Assembly: GCA_913057175.1 (NCBI GenBank)
Contig: CAJXNP010000002.1
Span: 358,641-422,640, forward strand
Source of the DNA: an uncultured Cytophagales bacterium
GTDB taxonomy: Bacteria > Bacteroidota > Bacteroidia > Cytophagales > Cyclobacteriaceae
Reading direction: 5' to 3'
DNA: 64,000 bases
Positions 20,959-30,530 of the stretch are shown piece after piece (position 1 is the stretch's first letter; each line of letters starts with the position of its first letter). Under the pieces are notes generated by a model. It was not told where the DNA came from, searched no databases, and was given only the letters and a program-made list of their open reading frames with translations. The translations under genes were made by a program, and so were the position numbers.

Positions 20959-21353
20959 TCTGGAACGATTGTCAGGGTCTTCGAAACCAGTATCTGGTCT
21001 TCAACTAAAATACTCAGTATCCAATCTCCTAATTTATCCTCAATTGGCTCCCAAATGGTATCTCCCAAAAAGAAACGATAGGGATTTTGCTTGACGCGAA
21101 AGTTTCCTTCAAAAGGCGGTTCGATATTTCCCTCTTTGTCTTTAAAAGGCGGGTGATCAATTACAAAATCGAAATATCTGCCTTTTGCCTTTCGAATTTC
21201 TACAATCATCCCAAACTCAACATCCAATTCAGCTTTTATCTCCGTTGTCAGTTCTAAAAATTCCGGTAACGCCTTAGCCGATCGGTCCCATTTTTCATAC
21301 AAACCATAATTGATAATTTCGATTTCCGGCAAAGGCTTATTACTTCTCTTCAT
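20955..21353 (-). CDS. DUF3859 family protein
   Basis: Product of 132 residues resembling DUF3859: the core FGMIVEIRKAKGRYFDFVIDHPPFKDKEGNI matches the characteristic GxxVxIxKGxGxxLxxxIxHPPFxD pattern. No signal peptide; function of the family is unknown. It starts 22 nt after the asparagine synthetase stop on the same strand, so it may be co-transcribed with it. Confidence 0.72.
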   Translation of the reverse strand: MKRSNKPLPEIEIINYGLYEKWDRSAKALPEFLELTTEIKAELDVEFGMIVEIRKAKGRYFDFVIDHPPFKDKEGNIEPPFEGNFRVKQNPYRFFLGDTIWEPIEDKLGDWILSILVEDQILVSKTLTIVPD

Positions 21354-21375
21354 TTCAATCGCTTAGCTTTACTTA

Positions 21376-23277
21376 TTAGTTGAAGTGTTTTTTCCACCAG
21401 TATTGAAAAACAATCAGTGCCCAGATATGAGCATGCACATCACCAGGGCTAATTGAAAACAGTTTCTTTTTAATGTTTTTTATGGTGCCTGTATCAAACA
21501 ATCCCTGCTCAGCAATGAAATTATCCTTCAACAGATCATCCCGGATCAAACCACTCAAAGAACCACGGAACCATCTTAGCAAGGGAACCTCAAATCCCTG
21601 TTTTGGACGATTATAAAGTTCCGCCGGCAATAATTCCTTGTACGCATCCTGCAAGATACGTTTGCGCATTTTTCCGTTGATTTTTGATTCTGCTGGTAGT
21701 GAAAAAACAAAGTTTACTACTTCATGATCCAGGAAGGGAACCCGCACTTCCAAGCCATGCGCCATTGACATCAAATCTACTTTTTTCAGCATATCATTGG
21801 GCAAAACTAAATTCATATCCGTTAACAAAACTTCATTCAGGTTTTCGGTTTTCAGGTCCTTCAGAAGAAACTCTTTTCTAGCGTAAAATTCATTCCTTTG
21901 AAGTTTTTTCCTCAGGCTTTCACTAAAAAGTGAATACGAAAGTTTTTCACTTCCCAATGATGCCCATTGCCAGTACCGGCTTTTAATATCTGATTGAAGC
22001 GACTTTGAAAAGCGATCCAACTGCCGGAATTTATTTGTCAATGCTGTACTTCTCGATTTGGGCAAAATGGAGGTCAGGAAAGAGAAATTTTTTAATAAAC
22101 TATTGGTGATAGATGATTGTGCTGCGCGATGAAATGCCGAATGCTTATTGTAACCTGAAAATAATTCATCAGCGCCATCACCTGACAATGCTACCGTAAT
22201 GTGTTCCCTTGTTCTTTTACTTAAAATATAAACAGGTATTGCGGATGAATCTGCGAAGGGCTGGTCAATGTTTTCTAAAACGTGAAATAATTCATCTTCA
22301 ATTTCCTTTTTAGAAAGAGAAAATACTGTGTGCTCAGTTCCAAACTTTTTGGCGACCAGATTGGCATACTTCGTTTCATCAAAATAAGGCTCATCAGAAT
22401 ATCCGATTGAAAAGGTGTGAAGATCATTCTTGTACTTTTTGGCAATTCCGGTTATCACAGATGAATCAATTCCCCCACTTAAAAAAGTTCCAACAGGGAC
22501 ATCTGCAACCAATCTTCTCCGAACAGAGGTGTCTATTAATTCGCTTAATTTCTCCTTTTGTTGTTCGTAAGTGAGATTATTATTTTCTACAGAAACTTCA
22601 TTATAATCTATCTGGTAGAATGGATGAATTTCCATTTCCTGTTTCCTCACCCACATATAATTACCCGGCATCAGCATTTTGATATTTTGAAAAATCGTAT
22701 CCGGGGCAGGAATGTAATTCAGTTGAAAATAAGTATAAAGGGACTCAAGGTCCATTTTCTTTTCAATGCCAAAACTAATAATCGATTGCAGCTCCGAGGC
22801 AAAGAGAAATTTATCTTCATCATACAGATAATAAAGTGGCTTGATTCCAAACCGGTCTCTTGCAACAAAAAGTTCCTCTTTCTGACAATCGAAAATAGCA
22901 AATGCAAAAAATCCATTCAATTTTTGAAGCATTTCGCTTCCATACTGAATAAAACATTGTAGAAGAACTTCCGTATCGGATTGCGTTCTGAAACCCACTC
23001 CTTTTGACTCCAGTTCTTTTCGAAGTTCCTTGTAATTATAGATCTCTCCATTAAAAATGATAATATACCTTTCCGACTCATCCTTCATAGGTTGATTTGC
23101 GTCTTCCGACAAATCGATAATAGAAAGCCTTCTGTGTCCAAGTCCGATTGACTCATCTATGTGAGTTCCAAAGGCGTCCGGCCCACGATGAGTCAAACTA
23201 TGCGTAGCTTTGGAAAGGTTGATCATATGTAACCTTCCGGCAATATTGAAAGGAAAAATTCCGGTTATTCCACACAT
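21376..23277 (-). CDS. asnB: Asparagine synthase (glutamine-hydrolysing)
   Basis: Class II glutamine amidotransferase fused to an ATP-dependent asparagine synthase domain. Cys2 is the predicted glutaminase nucleophile (MCGITGIF), the amidotransferase domain runs to about residue 210, and the PP-loop SGGIDSS is at 267-273; SGDGADELFSGY follows. The length of 633 residues and the WKKHFN end fit the group of AsnB paralogues often found with surface polysaccharide genes, so it may amidate a sugar or peptide instead of free aspartate. No such cluster is visible here. Confidence 0.93.
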   Translation of the reverse strand: MCGITGIFPFNIAGRLHMINLSKATHSLTHRGPDAFGTHIDESIGLGHRRLSIIDLSEDANQPMKDESERYIIIFNGEIYNYKELRKELESKGVGFRTQSDTEVLLQCFIQYGSEMLQKLNGFFAFAIFDCQKEELFVARDRFGIKPLYYLYDEDKFLFASELQSIISFGIEKKMDLESLYTYFQLNYIPAPDTIFQNIKMLMPGNYMWVRKQEMEIHPFYQIDYNEVSVENNNLTYEQQKEKLSELIDTSVRRRLVADVPVGTFLSGGIDSSVITGIAKKYKNDLHTFSIGYSDEPYFDETKYANLVAKKFGTEHTVFSLSKKEIEDELFHVLENIDQPFADSSAIPVYILSKRTREHITVALSGDGADELFSGYNKHSAFHRAAQSSITNSLLKNFSFLTSILPKSRSTALTNKFRQLDRFSKSLQSDIKSRYWQWASLGSEKLSYSLFSESLRKKLQRNEFYARKEFLLKDLKTENLNEVLLTDMNLVLPNDMLKKVDLMSMAHGLEVRVPFLDHEVVNFVFSLPAESKINGKMRKRILQDAYKELLPAELYNRPKQGFEVPLLRWFRGSLSGLIRDDLLKDNFIAEQGLFDTGTIKNIKKKLFSISPGDVHAHIWALIVFQYWWKKHFN

Positions 23278-23482
23278 AATCTTGCCCAGCCAAAAACTTT
23301 AAAAATTTGATTGAAATGCATACTTTTCTTCAAAAAAGAAATAATCCTGTCAATTATAGAAAAAAGTAATCCTTTATTTTTACAATTCTTACAATTATCT
23401 TGCACTCCAATTCCATAACAGACAGTTACCACAGCATTATTTCAGGAAATAAAGATTTGTTACTTTAATCGTTACTGAATAG

Positions 23483-23977
23483 GTGGAAACAATCATTTCG
23501 AATAAAATCACACAAAAGTTTTGGCTAACAGGCTTGATCCTTGTCTTTTTCCTGGGGTCGTGTGCCGTCTCCAAACAATCAAGGAATCAGAAAACGTCAG
23601 TCGTAGTTACGCAGGCTCGATCTTATATCGGGACTCCTTATAAATATGGTGGAACGACCATTATGGGAATGGATTGCAGTGGATTGCTGATGAGAAGCTT
23701 TGAATACGTCGATCTTTATATCCCCAGAACCTCCCACGATCAAAGCAAAATGGGCAAGCCGGTATCTGTTGACATGCTCCGACCTGGTGACCTTGTGTTT
23801 TTCTCATCCAAAAAAGGAAGAAATAGGGTTAGCCACGCAGGACTGGTGACAGAGATAAGAGGAAAAGATGAAATCATGTTTGTCCATGCCTCTTCGAGCA
23901 GAGGTGTAGTTGAAGACAACCTCATGTCAAGGTATTATCAGAGTGTGTTTGTAAAGGCGAGGAGGGTTAGGTTTTAA
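23483..23977 (+). CDS. NlpC/P60 cell-wall hydrolase, lipoprotein
   Basis: Cysteine peptidase that cleaves peptide bonds in peptidoglycan stem peptides. GTG start; lipobox LGSC with Cys27. The catalytic triad is visible: Cys65 in GMDCSGLL, His118 in RVSHAGLV and His135 in VHASS. It has no SH3 binding domain. 164 residues, comparable to Spr/MepS. Monocistronic between divergent asnB and convergent fic. Confidence 0.92.
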   Translation: METIISNKITQKFWLTGLILVFFLGSCAVSKQSRNQKTSVVVTQARSYIGTPYKYGGTTIMGMDCSGLLMRSFEYVDLYIPRTSHDQSKMGKPVSVDMLRPGDLVFFSSKKGRNRVSHAGLVTEIRGKDEIMFVHASSSRGVVEDNLMSRYYQSVFVKARRVRF

Positions 23978-24035
23978 ACTATTTCGTTTTGAATTAAAAA
24001 GTCCTCCTTGGGTAGAGGTTCAGAGCGTGAAGGTG

Positions 24036-25169
24036 TTAGCCCTCGTTACTAAAAAGTTTTATGTACTCTCTAAAAAAGTAAATTTTACCTCTCTTACCTC
24101 CCGTAACTTCGTGAATAATTTTTAAACTCTCCAATTCATCAATGAGTTTATAGACAGAAGGCATTGATAAACCAGTGATCTCTTTTGCTTTTTGAGCTTG
24201 AATAATCGGATGTTGATATAGATGCTTTACTATACTATTAGCATTTGCAGATCGGCTTCCCAAACCTTGCAATCGTATCTCAATATCTTGTTGCAGTTTT
24301 AAAATTTTGTCAAAAGTTGAAATGCTACTTTTTGCCGTTTCAATTATCCCGACAATAAAAAACTTAAACCATTGCGTAATATCGTTCTTCTCTCTAACCC
24401 TCATCAGGTTGTCGTAATAGAGTGTTCTATTTCTTTCAAAAAAGTCAGATAAATACAGAGTTGGCTTTTTCAATATTCCTTTTTCAACAAGGTATAGTGT
24501 TATCATTAATCTACCTACTCTTCCATTTCCATCAAGGAATGGATGTATGGTTTCAAATTGGTAATGTATTAAGGCAATCTTTAATAATTCAGGGAAATAG
24601 AAGTCCTGACTGTGAGCAAATTTTTCCAAATCATCCATGTACTCATTAATGGTGGAGTGAATTGGTGGGATAAAGATTGCGTCAGCAATACTTGCCCCTC
24701 CTATCCAATTTTGGCTAGTTCGGAATTCTCCAGGTAGTTTATGCTTACCTCTTACCCCGGATAATAATGTTTTGTGAGTTTGTCTAATCAATCGTGATGA
24801 AAATGGCAACTCCTCAAGTTGAGTAATTGCTAGATTTAGTGCCGCTATGTAATTTTGGACTTCCTCCCAATCGTCTCTTTTTTCCTCAGAAATATCTTCT
24901 TTATCTAATAGGGCCTCTTCAATGTTAGTCTTTTTCCCTTCAATTTTACTAGACTGAGTAGCCTCTTTCAAAACATGCATACCTATGAATAGATCTATGT
25001 TTGGAATGTATTCAGAATACATATCCAGTCTTCCAAGTTGTCTATCAGCCTGACTTAAAAGGTTTAGTAATTCCATATTATCAATCGACCACTTTCTACA
25101 AATCTTTTCTGGTTGAAAGCTTTGATAGGTTCCTTGATTAATATACCTGCCAGAAATAAAGTTCCGCAT
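24036..25169 (-). CDS. Fic family protein (class II, self-inhibited) with winged-helix tail
   Basis: Likely transfers AMP to Ser/Thr/Tyr of a target protein. The Fic motif HPFLDGNGRVGR (His209-Arg220) is intact. An N-terminal inhibitory motif SSKIEG (residues 73-78, S/TxxxEG/N) marks class II enzymes, whose activity is blocked by their own inhibitory helix. Residues ~310-370 form a winged helix (AKEITGLSMPSVYKLIDELESL), so it may bind DNA or regulate itself. No separate antitoxin gene is adjacent. Two 13-bp direct repeats lie upstream. Confidence 0.9.
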   Translation of the reverse strand: MRNFISGRYINQGTYQSFQPEKICRKWSIDNMELLNLLSQADRQLGRLDMYSEYIPNIDLFIGMHVLKEATQSSKIEGKKTNIEEALLDKEDISEEKRDDWEEVQNYIAALNLAITQLEELPFSSRLIRQTHKTLLSGVRGKHKLPGEFRTSQNWIGGASIADAIFIPPIHSTINEYMDDLEKFAHSQDFYFPELLKIALIHYQFETIHPFLDGNGRVGRLMITLYLVEKGILKKPTLYLSDFFERNRTLYYDNLMRVREKNDITQWFKFFIVGIIETAKSSISTFDKILKLQQDIEIRLQGLGSRSANANSIVKHLYQHPIIQAQKAKEITGLSMPSVYKLIDELESLKIIHEVTGGKRGKIYFFREYIKLFSNEG

Positions 25170-25204
25170 TGTTTTTTTGTTGAATCAATTAACCAAAGAT
25201 AATC

Positions 25205-25257
25205 ATTAATTAAGAAAATTATCAAAAAGTTAAATAAGGAAAATATTAATTAAGAAA
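25205..25257 (-). repeat. Pair of 13-bp direct repeats upstream of fic
   Basis: ATTAATTAAGAAA occurs exactly at 25205-25217 and again at 25245-25257, 40 bp apart; each contains the palindrome TTAATTAA. They sit 36 and 76 bp upstream of the fic start on its promoter side. They could bind the winged-helix tail of the Fic protein (autoregulation), but this is inference. Confidence 0.5.
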
Positions 25258-25372
25258 TGATTAAATAAGTTAATTTAGAGGAATTGATATGTAAGATCGA
25301 ATAGATATAATATAAATAACACTATAAAAAATACTCCTTTAATTAGATTTAATAGGCAAATCGTGTGCAAAT

Positions 25373-25408
25373 AAAAAAGCACCTATAAGTTTATAAACTC
25401 ATAAGTGC
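25373..25408 (-). terminator. Rho-independent terminator of tRNA-Ala
   Basis: On the minus strand GCACTTATGAG pairs with CTTATAGGTGC (two G-U pairs), the loop is the palindromic TTTATAAA stretch, and the stem is followed by TTTTTT. It begins 14 nt after the tRNA 3' end. Confidence 0.8.
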
Positions 25409-25421
25409 CTGATTATCAACG

Positions 25422-25495
25422 TGGAGAAGATGGGACTCGAACCCACGACCTCTTGACTGCCAGTCAAGCGCTCTAGCCAGCTGAGCTACATCCCC
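25422..25495 (-). tRNA. tRNA-Ala (anticodon GGC)
   Basis: A 74-nt cloverleaf on the minus strand. The anticodon loop CTGGCAG, closed by CTTGA/TCAAG, gives anticodon GGC. The D arm is GCTC/GAGC and the T loop is TTCGAGT. The acceptor stem carries the G3-U70 wobble pair, the alanine identity element; one U-U mismatch is seen at position 6-67. The discriminator is A, and CCA is not encoded. A terminator follows. Confidence 0.93.
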
Positions 25496-25617
25496 ATATG
25501 AAGATTTAGTGATTGTTGGATTTGGTGATTGAGTGATTTTACTCCTTACGAGTGAAAATCGGGAGGCAAATATATTTCAATTTGCCACATTGTCAAAGCA
25601 TATTTTATAACAATCCC

Positions 25618-27387
25618 TTAAATCACTTCTTTGTATTGCATGTTGTATAATTGCCTGTAAAAGCCATCCTTTTCGAGCAACTTTTGGTGGTTGCCTACTT
25701 CTTTGATTTCCCCGTGATCCAAAACCATGATGCTATCAGCATTTTGAATGGTAGATAATCTGTGGGCAATAACAATAGACGTCCTTCCTTTCATTAACTT
25801 TTCAATGGCTGACTGGATCAATTCCTCTGTCTCCGTATCTACCGAAGAGGTGGCTTCATCCAGTACGATGATTTTGGGATCGTAAACCATCGCCCGAATA
25901 AAGGAAATCAATTGTCTCTGGCCTACGGACAAAGTAGCCCCTCGTTCCTTCACATCATAATTAAGGCCGCCTGGCAATCTTTCAATAAATTTTCTCGCCC
26001 CTACCAATTCCGCCGCTTCCATTATTTTCTCCCTGGTAATATCAGGATTCCCCAGAGTGATATTCTTTTCTATGGAATCCGAAAACAGAAAGACATCTTG
26101 CAAAACCACACCAATATTCTCTCTTAATCTTTCCAGTTCGTACTCTCCGATATCTTTTTTGTCAATGTAAATATGACCACGATTGATATCATAAAAACGA
26201 TTTAGCAAATTAATAATGGAGGACTTCCCGGCCCCGGTTGCGCCAACAATTGCGAGCGATTTACCAGGTTGAACCTTAAAGGAAATATCCTTCAATACAT
26301 AGTTACGTTCTTCATAGGCAAACCATACATTTTTGAATTCCACATCACCGGTCAGATGATCAGGCTTGTAGCTTCCGTTATTTGGGATCTGGTCCCTGCT
26401 ATCCAATAATTTAAATATCCGGGAAGAACTCACGATTCCCATTTGCAAGGTGTTGAACCGGTCTGCAATCATTCGAATAGGACGGAAAAACATCTGGATA
26501 TACATGATAAAAGCGATCAGGTTCCCCAGCGTAATAGCCGGGTCTTCCTGAATAATCCCCTTCGCTCCCCACCAAACAAGTAAACCAATTCCCAATGCCT
26601 GAATAACTTCAGCGACCGGATAATACACTGAATAATACATGACAGACCGGATGTTTGCTTTACGATGCTCGTCATTGATGTCTTTGAATTTTTTATACTC
26701 GCGTTCCTCGCTGTTAAAGATCTGTACGATACTCATCCCCGTTACGTGTTCCTGTACAAATGAATTTAGATTGCTAACTGCATTTCGCACCTCATTAAAA
26801 GCAAACTTTACTTTCTCTTTAAAGATATAGGTGGAAAACATGAGGAGTGGCAACGTAGACAAGCTTATCAAAGTTAGTTTCCAGTTCATGTAGAACATCA
26901 ATCCCAGGATGAATACAATCTGGAGAATATCCCCGGCCAAAGCCGCCAGTCCTTCACTGAAAACCTGGGACAAGGTTTCTATATCCGAGACATTACGTGT
27001 CACCAACCTCCCAATCGGCGTTCTGTCAAAAAACCTGAGATTTAAGTTGAGAATGTGCCGGTAAAGCCTCACCCTGATATCTTTGATGATCGTCTGTCCC
27101 AGCCAGCCAGAAAGATACGTGTGAGCATACTGGACGATCGCCTGAAAGACCAATAACCCGATCAGGATATTGATGATTTTGACTAGGCCTAGGTAATTAC
27201 CAACAGAAACATAGTCATCGATAGCAAAGGAGACCAGATAGGGTTTGACAGGGCCTAAAACAGCCGTTAAGAGTGTAAGTACGATCAAAGAATAGAATAC
27301 CAAAGAATAGGGCTTGACATACTGATACAGCCTCTTGAGTACCTGAAAGTCAATGATATTTCCGGAAGTTGTCTTTTCCTGCTCCAA
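25618..27387 (-). CDS. ABC exporter, MsbA/MDR-like fused permease-ATPase
   Basis: Homodimeric exporter half-transporter of 589 residues: six membrane helices in the first ~325 residues, then an ATPase domain with Walker A GATGAGKSS, signature LSVGQRQ (Val replaces the first Gly of LSGGQ, as in many relatives), Walker B IIVLDEATSSVD and the switch His in IAHRLST. Probably exports lipids or drugs. It starts 4 nt after truA and ends the two-gene minus-strand unit. Confidence 0.92.
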   Translation of the reverse strand: MEQEKTTSGNIIDFQVLKRLYQYVKPYSLVFYSLIVLTLLTAVLGPVKPYLVSFAIDDYVSVGNYLGLVKIINILIGLLVFQAIVQYAHTYLSGWLGQTIIKDIRVRLYRHILNLNLRFFDRTPIGRLVTRNVSDIETLSQVFSEGLAALAGDILQIVFILGLMFYMNWKLTLISLSTLPLLMFSTYIFKEKVKFAFNEVRNAVSNLNSFVQEHVTGMSIVQIFNSEEREYKKFKDINDEHRKANIRSVMYYSVYYPVAEVIQALGIGLLVWWGAKGIIQEDPAITLGNLIAFIMYIQMFFRPIRMIADRFNTLQMGIVSSSRIFKLLDSRDQIPNNGSYKPDHLTGDVEFKNVWFAYEERNYVLKDISFKVQPGKSLAIVGATGAGKSSIINLLNRFYDINRGHIYIDKKDIGEYELERLRENIGVVLQDVFLFSDSIEKNITLGNPDITREKIMEAAELVGARKFIERLPGGLNYDVKERGATLSVGQRQLISFIRAMVYDPKIIVLDEATSSVDTETEELIQSAIEKLMKGRTSIVIAHRLSTIQNADSIMVLDHGEIKEVGNHQKLLEKDGFYRQLYNMQYKEVI

Positions 27388-27391
27388 AATC

Positions 27392-28138
27392 TTAATTTTT
27401 ATAAATACTTTCCGGGTAAATTACTTCACTCAAAAACAATCCTTCCGGAGGTACCGATCGACCCGCTTTCTTACGATCCTTTGATAAAATGATATTTTTG
27501 AAATCCCTGATGGTCTTCTTTTTTTCGCTTACTAATAATAATGTTCCTACTACGGCCCTTACCATTCCCCTGAGAAAACGGTTAGCGGAAATATGAAATT
27601 CAAAGCTACCTTTTTCTTCAACCCATTTCGCATCAAAAACGTTGCAGTCAAAATTATTTACATCCGTTTTTACCTTTGAAAAGCTCTGAAAATCGTGTTG
27701 GCCTTTTAGCAACTCCGCAGCCTCATTCATCAAATTCAACTCTAACTTTTTGGAATATTGATAATACTGACCAATTAAAAATGGGTTTTTCTTTGGATTG
27801 ATCCGGTAAATATATGCTCTTTTCTCCGCGTCAAACCGTGCATGAGCATTTCCATTTACCTCCCTTATTTTAACAATCTGAATATCCCTACCTAACAATA
27901 TATTTAGTTTATAACAAAGTTGATTTTCATCAACTGCATGATCCATATCAAAATGAAAAACCTGTTGATAAGCATGAACTCCTGTATCAGTTCTTCCGCT
28001 TCCGGTGATTTTTATGGATCTACCTGCAAAGGTTTTAAAGGCCTTTTCGATCTCATCCTGAATGGTATGTGCATTCCTTTGTGACTGCCAACCGTGATAA
28101 TTTGTTCCCAAATATGCGACTTCCGCAAAATACCTCAC
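27392..28138 (-). CDS. truA: tRNA pseudouridine(38-40) synthase
   Basis: Isomerises uridines 38-40 in the anticodon arm of tRNAs. Catalytic Asp51 lies in GSGRTDTGVHA. Further family motifs are YLGTNYHGWQSQ at the start, AHARFDAEKRAYIYRI in the middle and NRFLRGMVRAVVGTLL in the C-terminal domain. 248 residues, normal length. The ABC exporter gene follows 4 nt later. Confidence 0.97.
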   Translation of the reverse strand: MRYFAEVAYLGTNYHGWQSQRNAHTIQDEIEKAFKTFAGRSIKITGSGRTDTGVHAYQQVFHFDMDHAVDENQLCYKLNILLGRDIQIVKIREVNGNAHARFDAEKRAYIYRINPKKNPFLIGQYYQYSKKLELNLMNEAAELLKGQHDFQSFSKVKTDVNNFDCNVFDAKWVEEKGSFEFHISANRFLRGMVRAVVGTLLLVSEKKKTIRDFKNIILSKDRKKAGRSVPPEGLFLSEVIYPESIYKN

Positions 28139-28252
28139 TAATTCAACTTTTAGCTGCGAAATTAAAAGATTTTGACTGGATTTATCAGAAATTTATATTT
28201 CTGGCTTTTTATAACCTTAAATTGTGATTTTATTTGCACAAAAAACTAAAAA

Positions 28253-28741
28253 ATGATCCAACGTATTCAAACATTATTCCTGCTGGCAGTAGCCGGTTGC
28301 ATGGGAGCTTACCTTTTCTTGCCCATTTTCCTGAAAGTGAGTGAAGATGGTATACAGAAAATGACTTTGGATTCATTTGGGCTATATACATGGACAGCCA
28401 ACAGTGATGGGAGCTGGGATCTACTTACGCATCAATACCCCTATTATATTGCCATACCTGCGGTCATCTCTATTCTGGTGGTCTTTTATTCTATTTTTCA
28501 ATATAAAAATCGGCTTTTGCAAATCAAGCTAGGCGCGTTGATTGCACTTCTGATCATGCTTGCTGTTGGAACAGCGGTCTTTATTTTATTAAAAAATGAA
28601 ATGAATTTTAATCCCGGTGTAAAGGGTGATTATCAAATTGGATTTTTTATTCCCCTGGCTGCTTTGATTTTCAATTCGCTTGCCAACAGGTTTATCAGGA
28701 GGGATGAAAAACTGGTAAAATCAGTTGACCGGATCAGGTAA
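28253..28741 (+). CDS. DUF4293 membrane protein
   Basis: Product of 162 residues with four hydrophobic helices and the N-terminal MIQRIQTLFLLAVA pattern typical of DUF4293, a family known mainly from Bacteroidota. Function unknown. Divergent from truA, with 114 nt between the starts. Confidence 0.85.
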   Translation: MIQRIQTLFLLAVAGCMGAYLFLPIFLKVSEDGIQKMTLDSFGLYTWTANSDGSWDLLTHQYPYYIAIPAVISILVVFYSIFQYKNRLLQIKLGALIALLIMLAVGTAVFILLKNEMNFNPGVKGDYQIGFFIPLAALIFNSLANRFIRRDEKLVKSVDRIR

Positions 28742-28761
28742 ACTCATCCGGCCAACCTTAA

Positions 28762-30264
28762 TCAGACACTTTGATACCGCAATATCGATAATCTCTTAGT
28801 GATCATGTCCCACAGTTTTTCGTAGGGTACGATTTCAATATCAGCATAGATGTCACCTTCAATTTCTATTTCGGCTAACTTATCTGTTAAGTATTTACTC
28901 TTTTGCATGATCTGATCAAAATCACGATTGTGAGAAACGATCTTGTGAAGCAATTTACAGAACACCTTCGTTCTCTTGCTGAATGTATTGTTCAGATACT
29001 TATTTGTATAGTCATCTATTGCAGATAGTATTTCGTGCAATTTACCGATGTCATCATCAACATGGGTCAATACCTGCAGGATAAGTATCGCCAGGTTTAC
29101 CCCAGCCTTATCCTTTTGAAATTCGGGTATGACCTCTACCATATCCTTGTAGTTAATCTTTCTGGTCAGCGACTTCTCACCTGTCAGGTAATAAAGATAT
29201 GCACGGTAAACCTGCCATCTCTCTATTTGGGTTTCATTAAGATCCGGGAATGATTTATTTGCAAAAACATCGTTTACAATGGAAACCGCCTCATCCATTT
29301 GATCCTTCCGAATGACGATTTGCAGGTAATTCTCCTGAATAGCAAAGTAATTTAAAGAATCCTTATCAATTTCCTCCAGAACAGCTTGTGCATACTTCTC
29401 CCCTTCTACTAGTTGGTTCAGCTTAAGGAGTGCATACAACCTGGCAATTTTCAGATTTTCCAGATTCAACCTCGTCTGATTGATGTTTCCCTTCATGAAA
29501 TCTGTCTCAGTTCTATCAACAAATTTCAGTACTTCCTCATATTTACCCTCATATTCATACAACCAGATAATAAGCTTTAACTGCTTTTCAAAAATATTGT
29601 AAGACTCTGTTTTTTGATAAAGCTTCTCTAAAGATTTGATGGCATTTTTAACCGGTTTCAGGTCTTTTTTCCTGTTAGTGATCGAGCTGTTAAAAAATAA
29701 TTTTTGTTCAAAGTATATGGTATCAGCTTCTTCCTCCAATTTGACAAGCGCTTCGTACTCGGTTATTTCCTCATGCGTGCTCTGAAATAACTTTGGACGA
29801 TAAGTACTAGAGTAAATATCCCGAAGCTCTTTCAGACAACCCAACAGGATATCGTTGTATTCACACTCCTTGGCCAGGTCTATGGTTTTATAAAGCAGCT
29901 TTGTCGCAAGCTTTACTTCGCCAATCTTCAATAAATGCTTTGAAAAATAATAGTAGTCCATACATTCCTGGTGAAATGTCAGGGACTTATGCATTTTTGA
30001 AACGCCGTAATCCATAAAAAATAAATGGTTGAGCAGCTTTTTGTTCAACCTGGACTTAAGCATTCTGAATTTAAAATCAACCTCTTTTTCTCCGTAGATG
30101 CCTTTCGAGGCAATCTCGTCTGACTCGAACTCACTATTTTTTATTCCTAAAAATAATTTAAGCTCTTTGTTTTCGCCATCCTCCTGAGCCTTAAGGTCAA
30201 TTAAAGGCAGATTTTTTTTGGTATGCCTTGTTATAATTTTAATTAACTGGCTAATTTCCTCCAT
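28762..30264 (-). CDS. Conserved helical protein of unknown function
   Basis: Product of 500 residues, cytoplasmic, no signal or membrane segment. It is almost all alpha-helical with TPR-like helix pairs (DYYYFSKHLLKIGEVKLATKLLYKTIDLAKECEYNDI; YEGKYEEVLKFVDRTETDF) but no consensus TPR I would score with confidence. No enzyme motif seen. The gene stands alone; the divergent ABC importer operon begins 266 nt from its start. Confidence 0.7.
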   Translation of the reverse strand: MEEISQLIKIITRHTKKNLPLIDLKAQEDGENKELKLFLGIKNSEFESDEIASKGIYGEKEVDFKFRMLKSRLNKKLLNHLFFMDYGVSKMHKSLTFHQECMDYYYFSKHLLKIGEVKLATKLLYKTIDLAKECEYNDILLGCLKELRDIYSSTYRPKLFQSTHEEITEYEALVKLEEEADTIYFEQKLFFNSSITNRKKDLKPVKNAIKSLEKLYQKTESYNIFEKQLKLIIWLYEYEGKYEEVLKFVDRTETDFMKGNINQTRLNLENLKIARLYALLKLNQLVEGEKYAQAVLEEIDKDSLNYFAIQENYLQIVIRKDQMDEAVSIVNDVFANKSFPDLNETQIERWQVYRAYLYYLTGEKSLTRKINYKDMVEVIPEFQKDKAGVNLAILILQVLTHVDDDIGKLHEILSAIDDYTNKYLNNTFSKRTKVFCKLLHKIVSHNRDFDQIMQKSKYLTDKLAEIEIEGDIYADIEIVPYEKLWDMITKRLSILRYQSV

Positions 30265-30530
30265 TCTGTAACTTTCTATAAATAATAAATAACTCTCTCA
30301 AAAAATTTTTATCAGCGATTCAAAAATGGATTCAGTCACACCCCTTCAAAATGTTACTAAATTCCAAAATCACCCCTACAGTCTGGTGGTAGCTTCACAA
30401 CTACTCGTTTTTGGAAGAAAATGTGTTTTTGTGTAGTCCTTTCCTATGCAAAAAACGTAAAATATTCGACCCAATACTTTTTTTTTCTTCCATCATATTA
30501 ATATTATAGACATATGATACAAATGTGTCG

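Noticed and set aside
21376..23277. asnB and the C-methyltransferase as parts of a surface polysaccharide cluster
   Set aside because: No flippase, polymerase or sugar-nucleotide genes lie between or beside them.
25422..25495. tRNA-Ala as an attachment site of an integrated island
   Set aside because: I found no second copy of the tRNA 3' end in the window and no integrase nearby.
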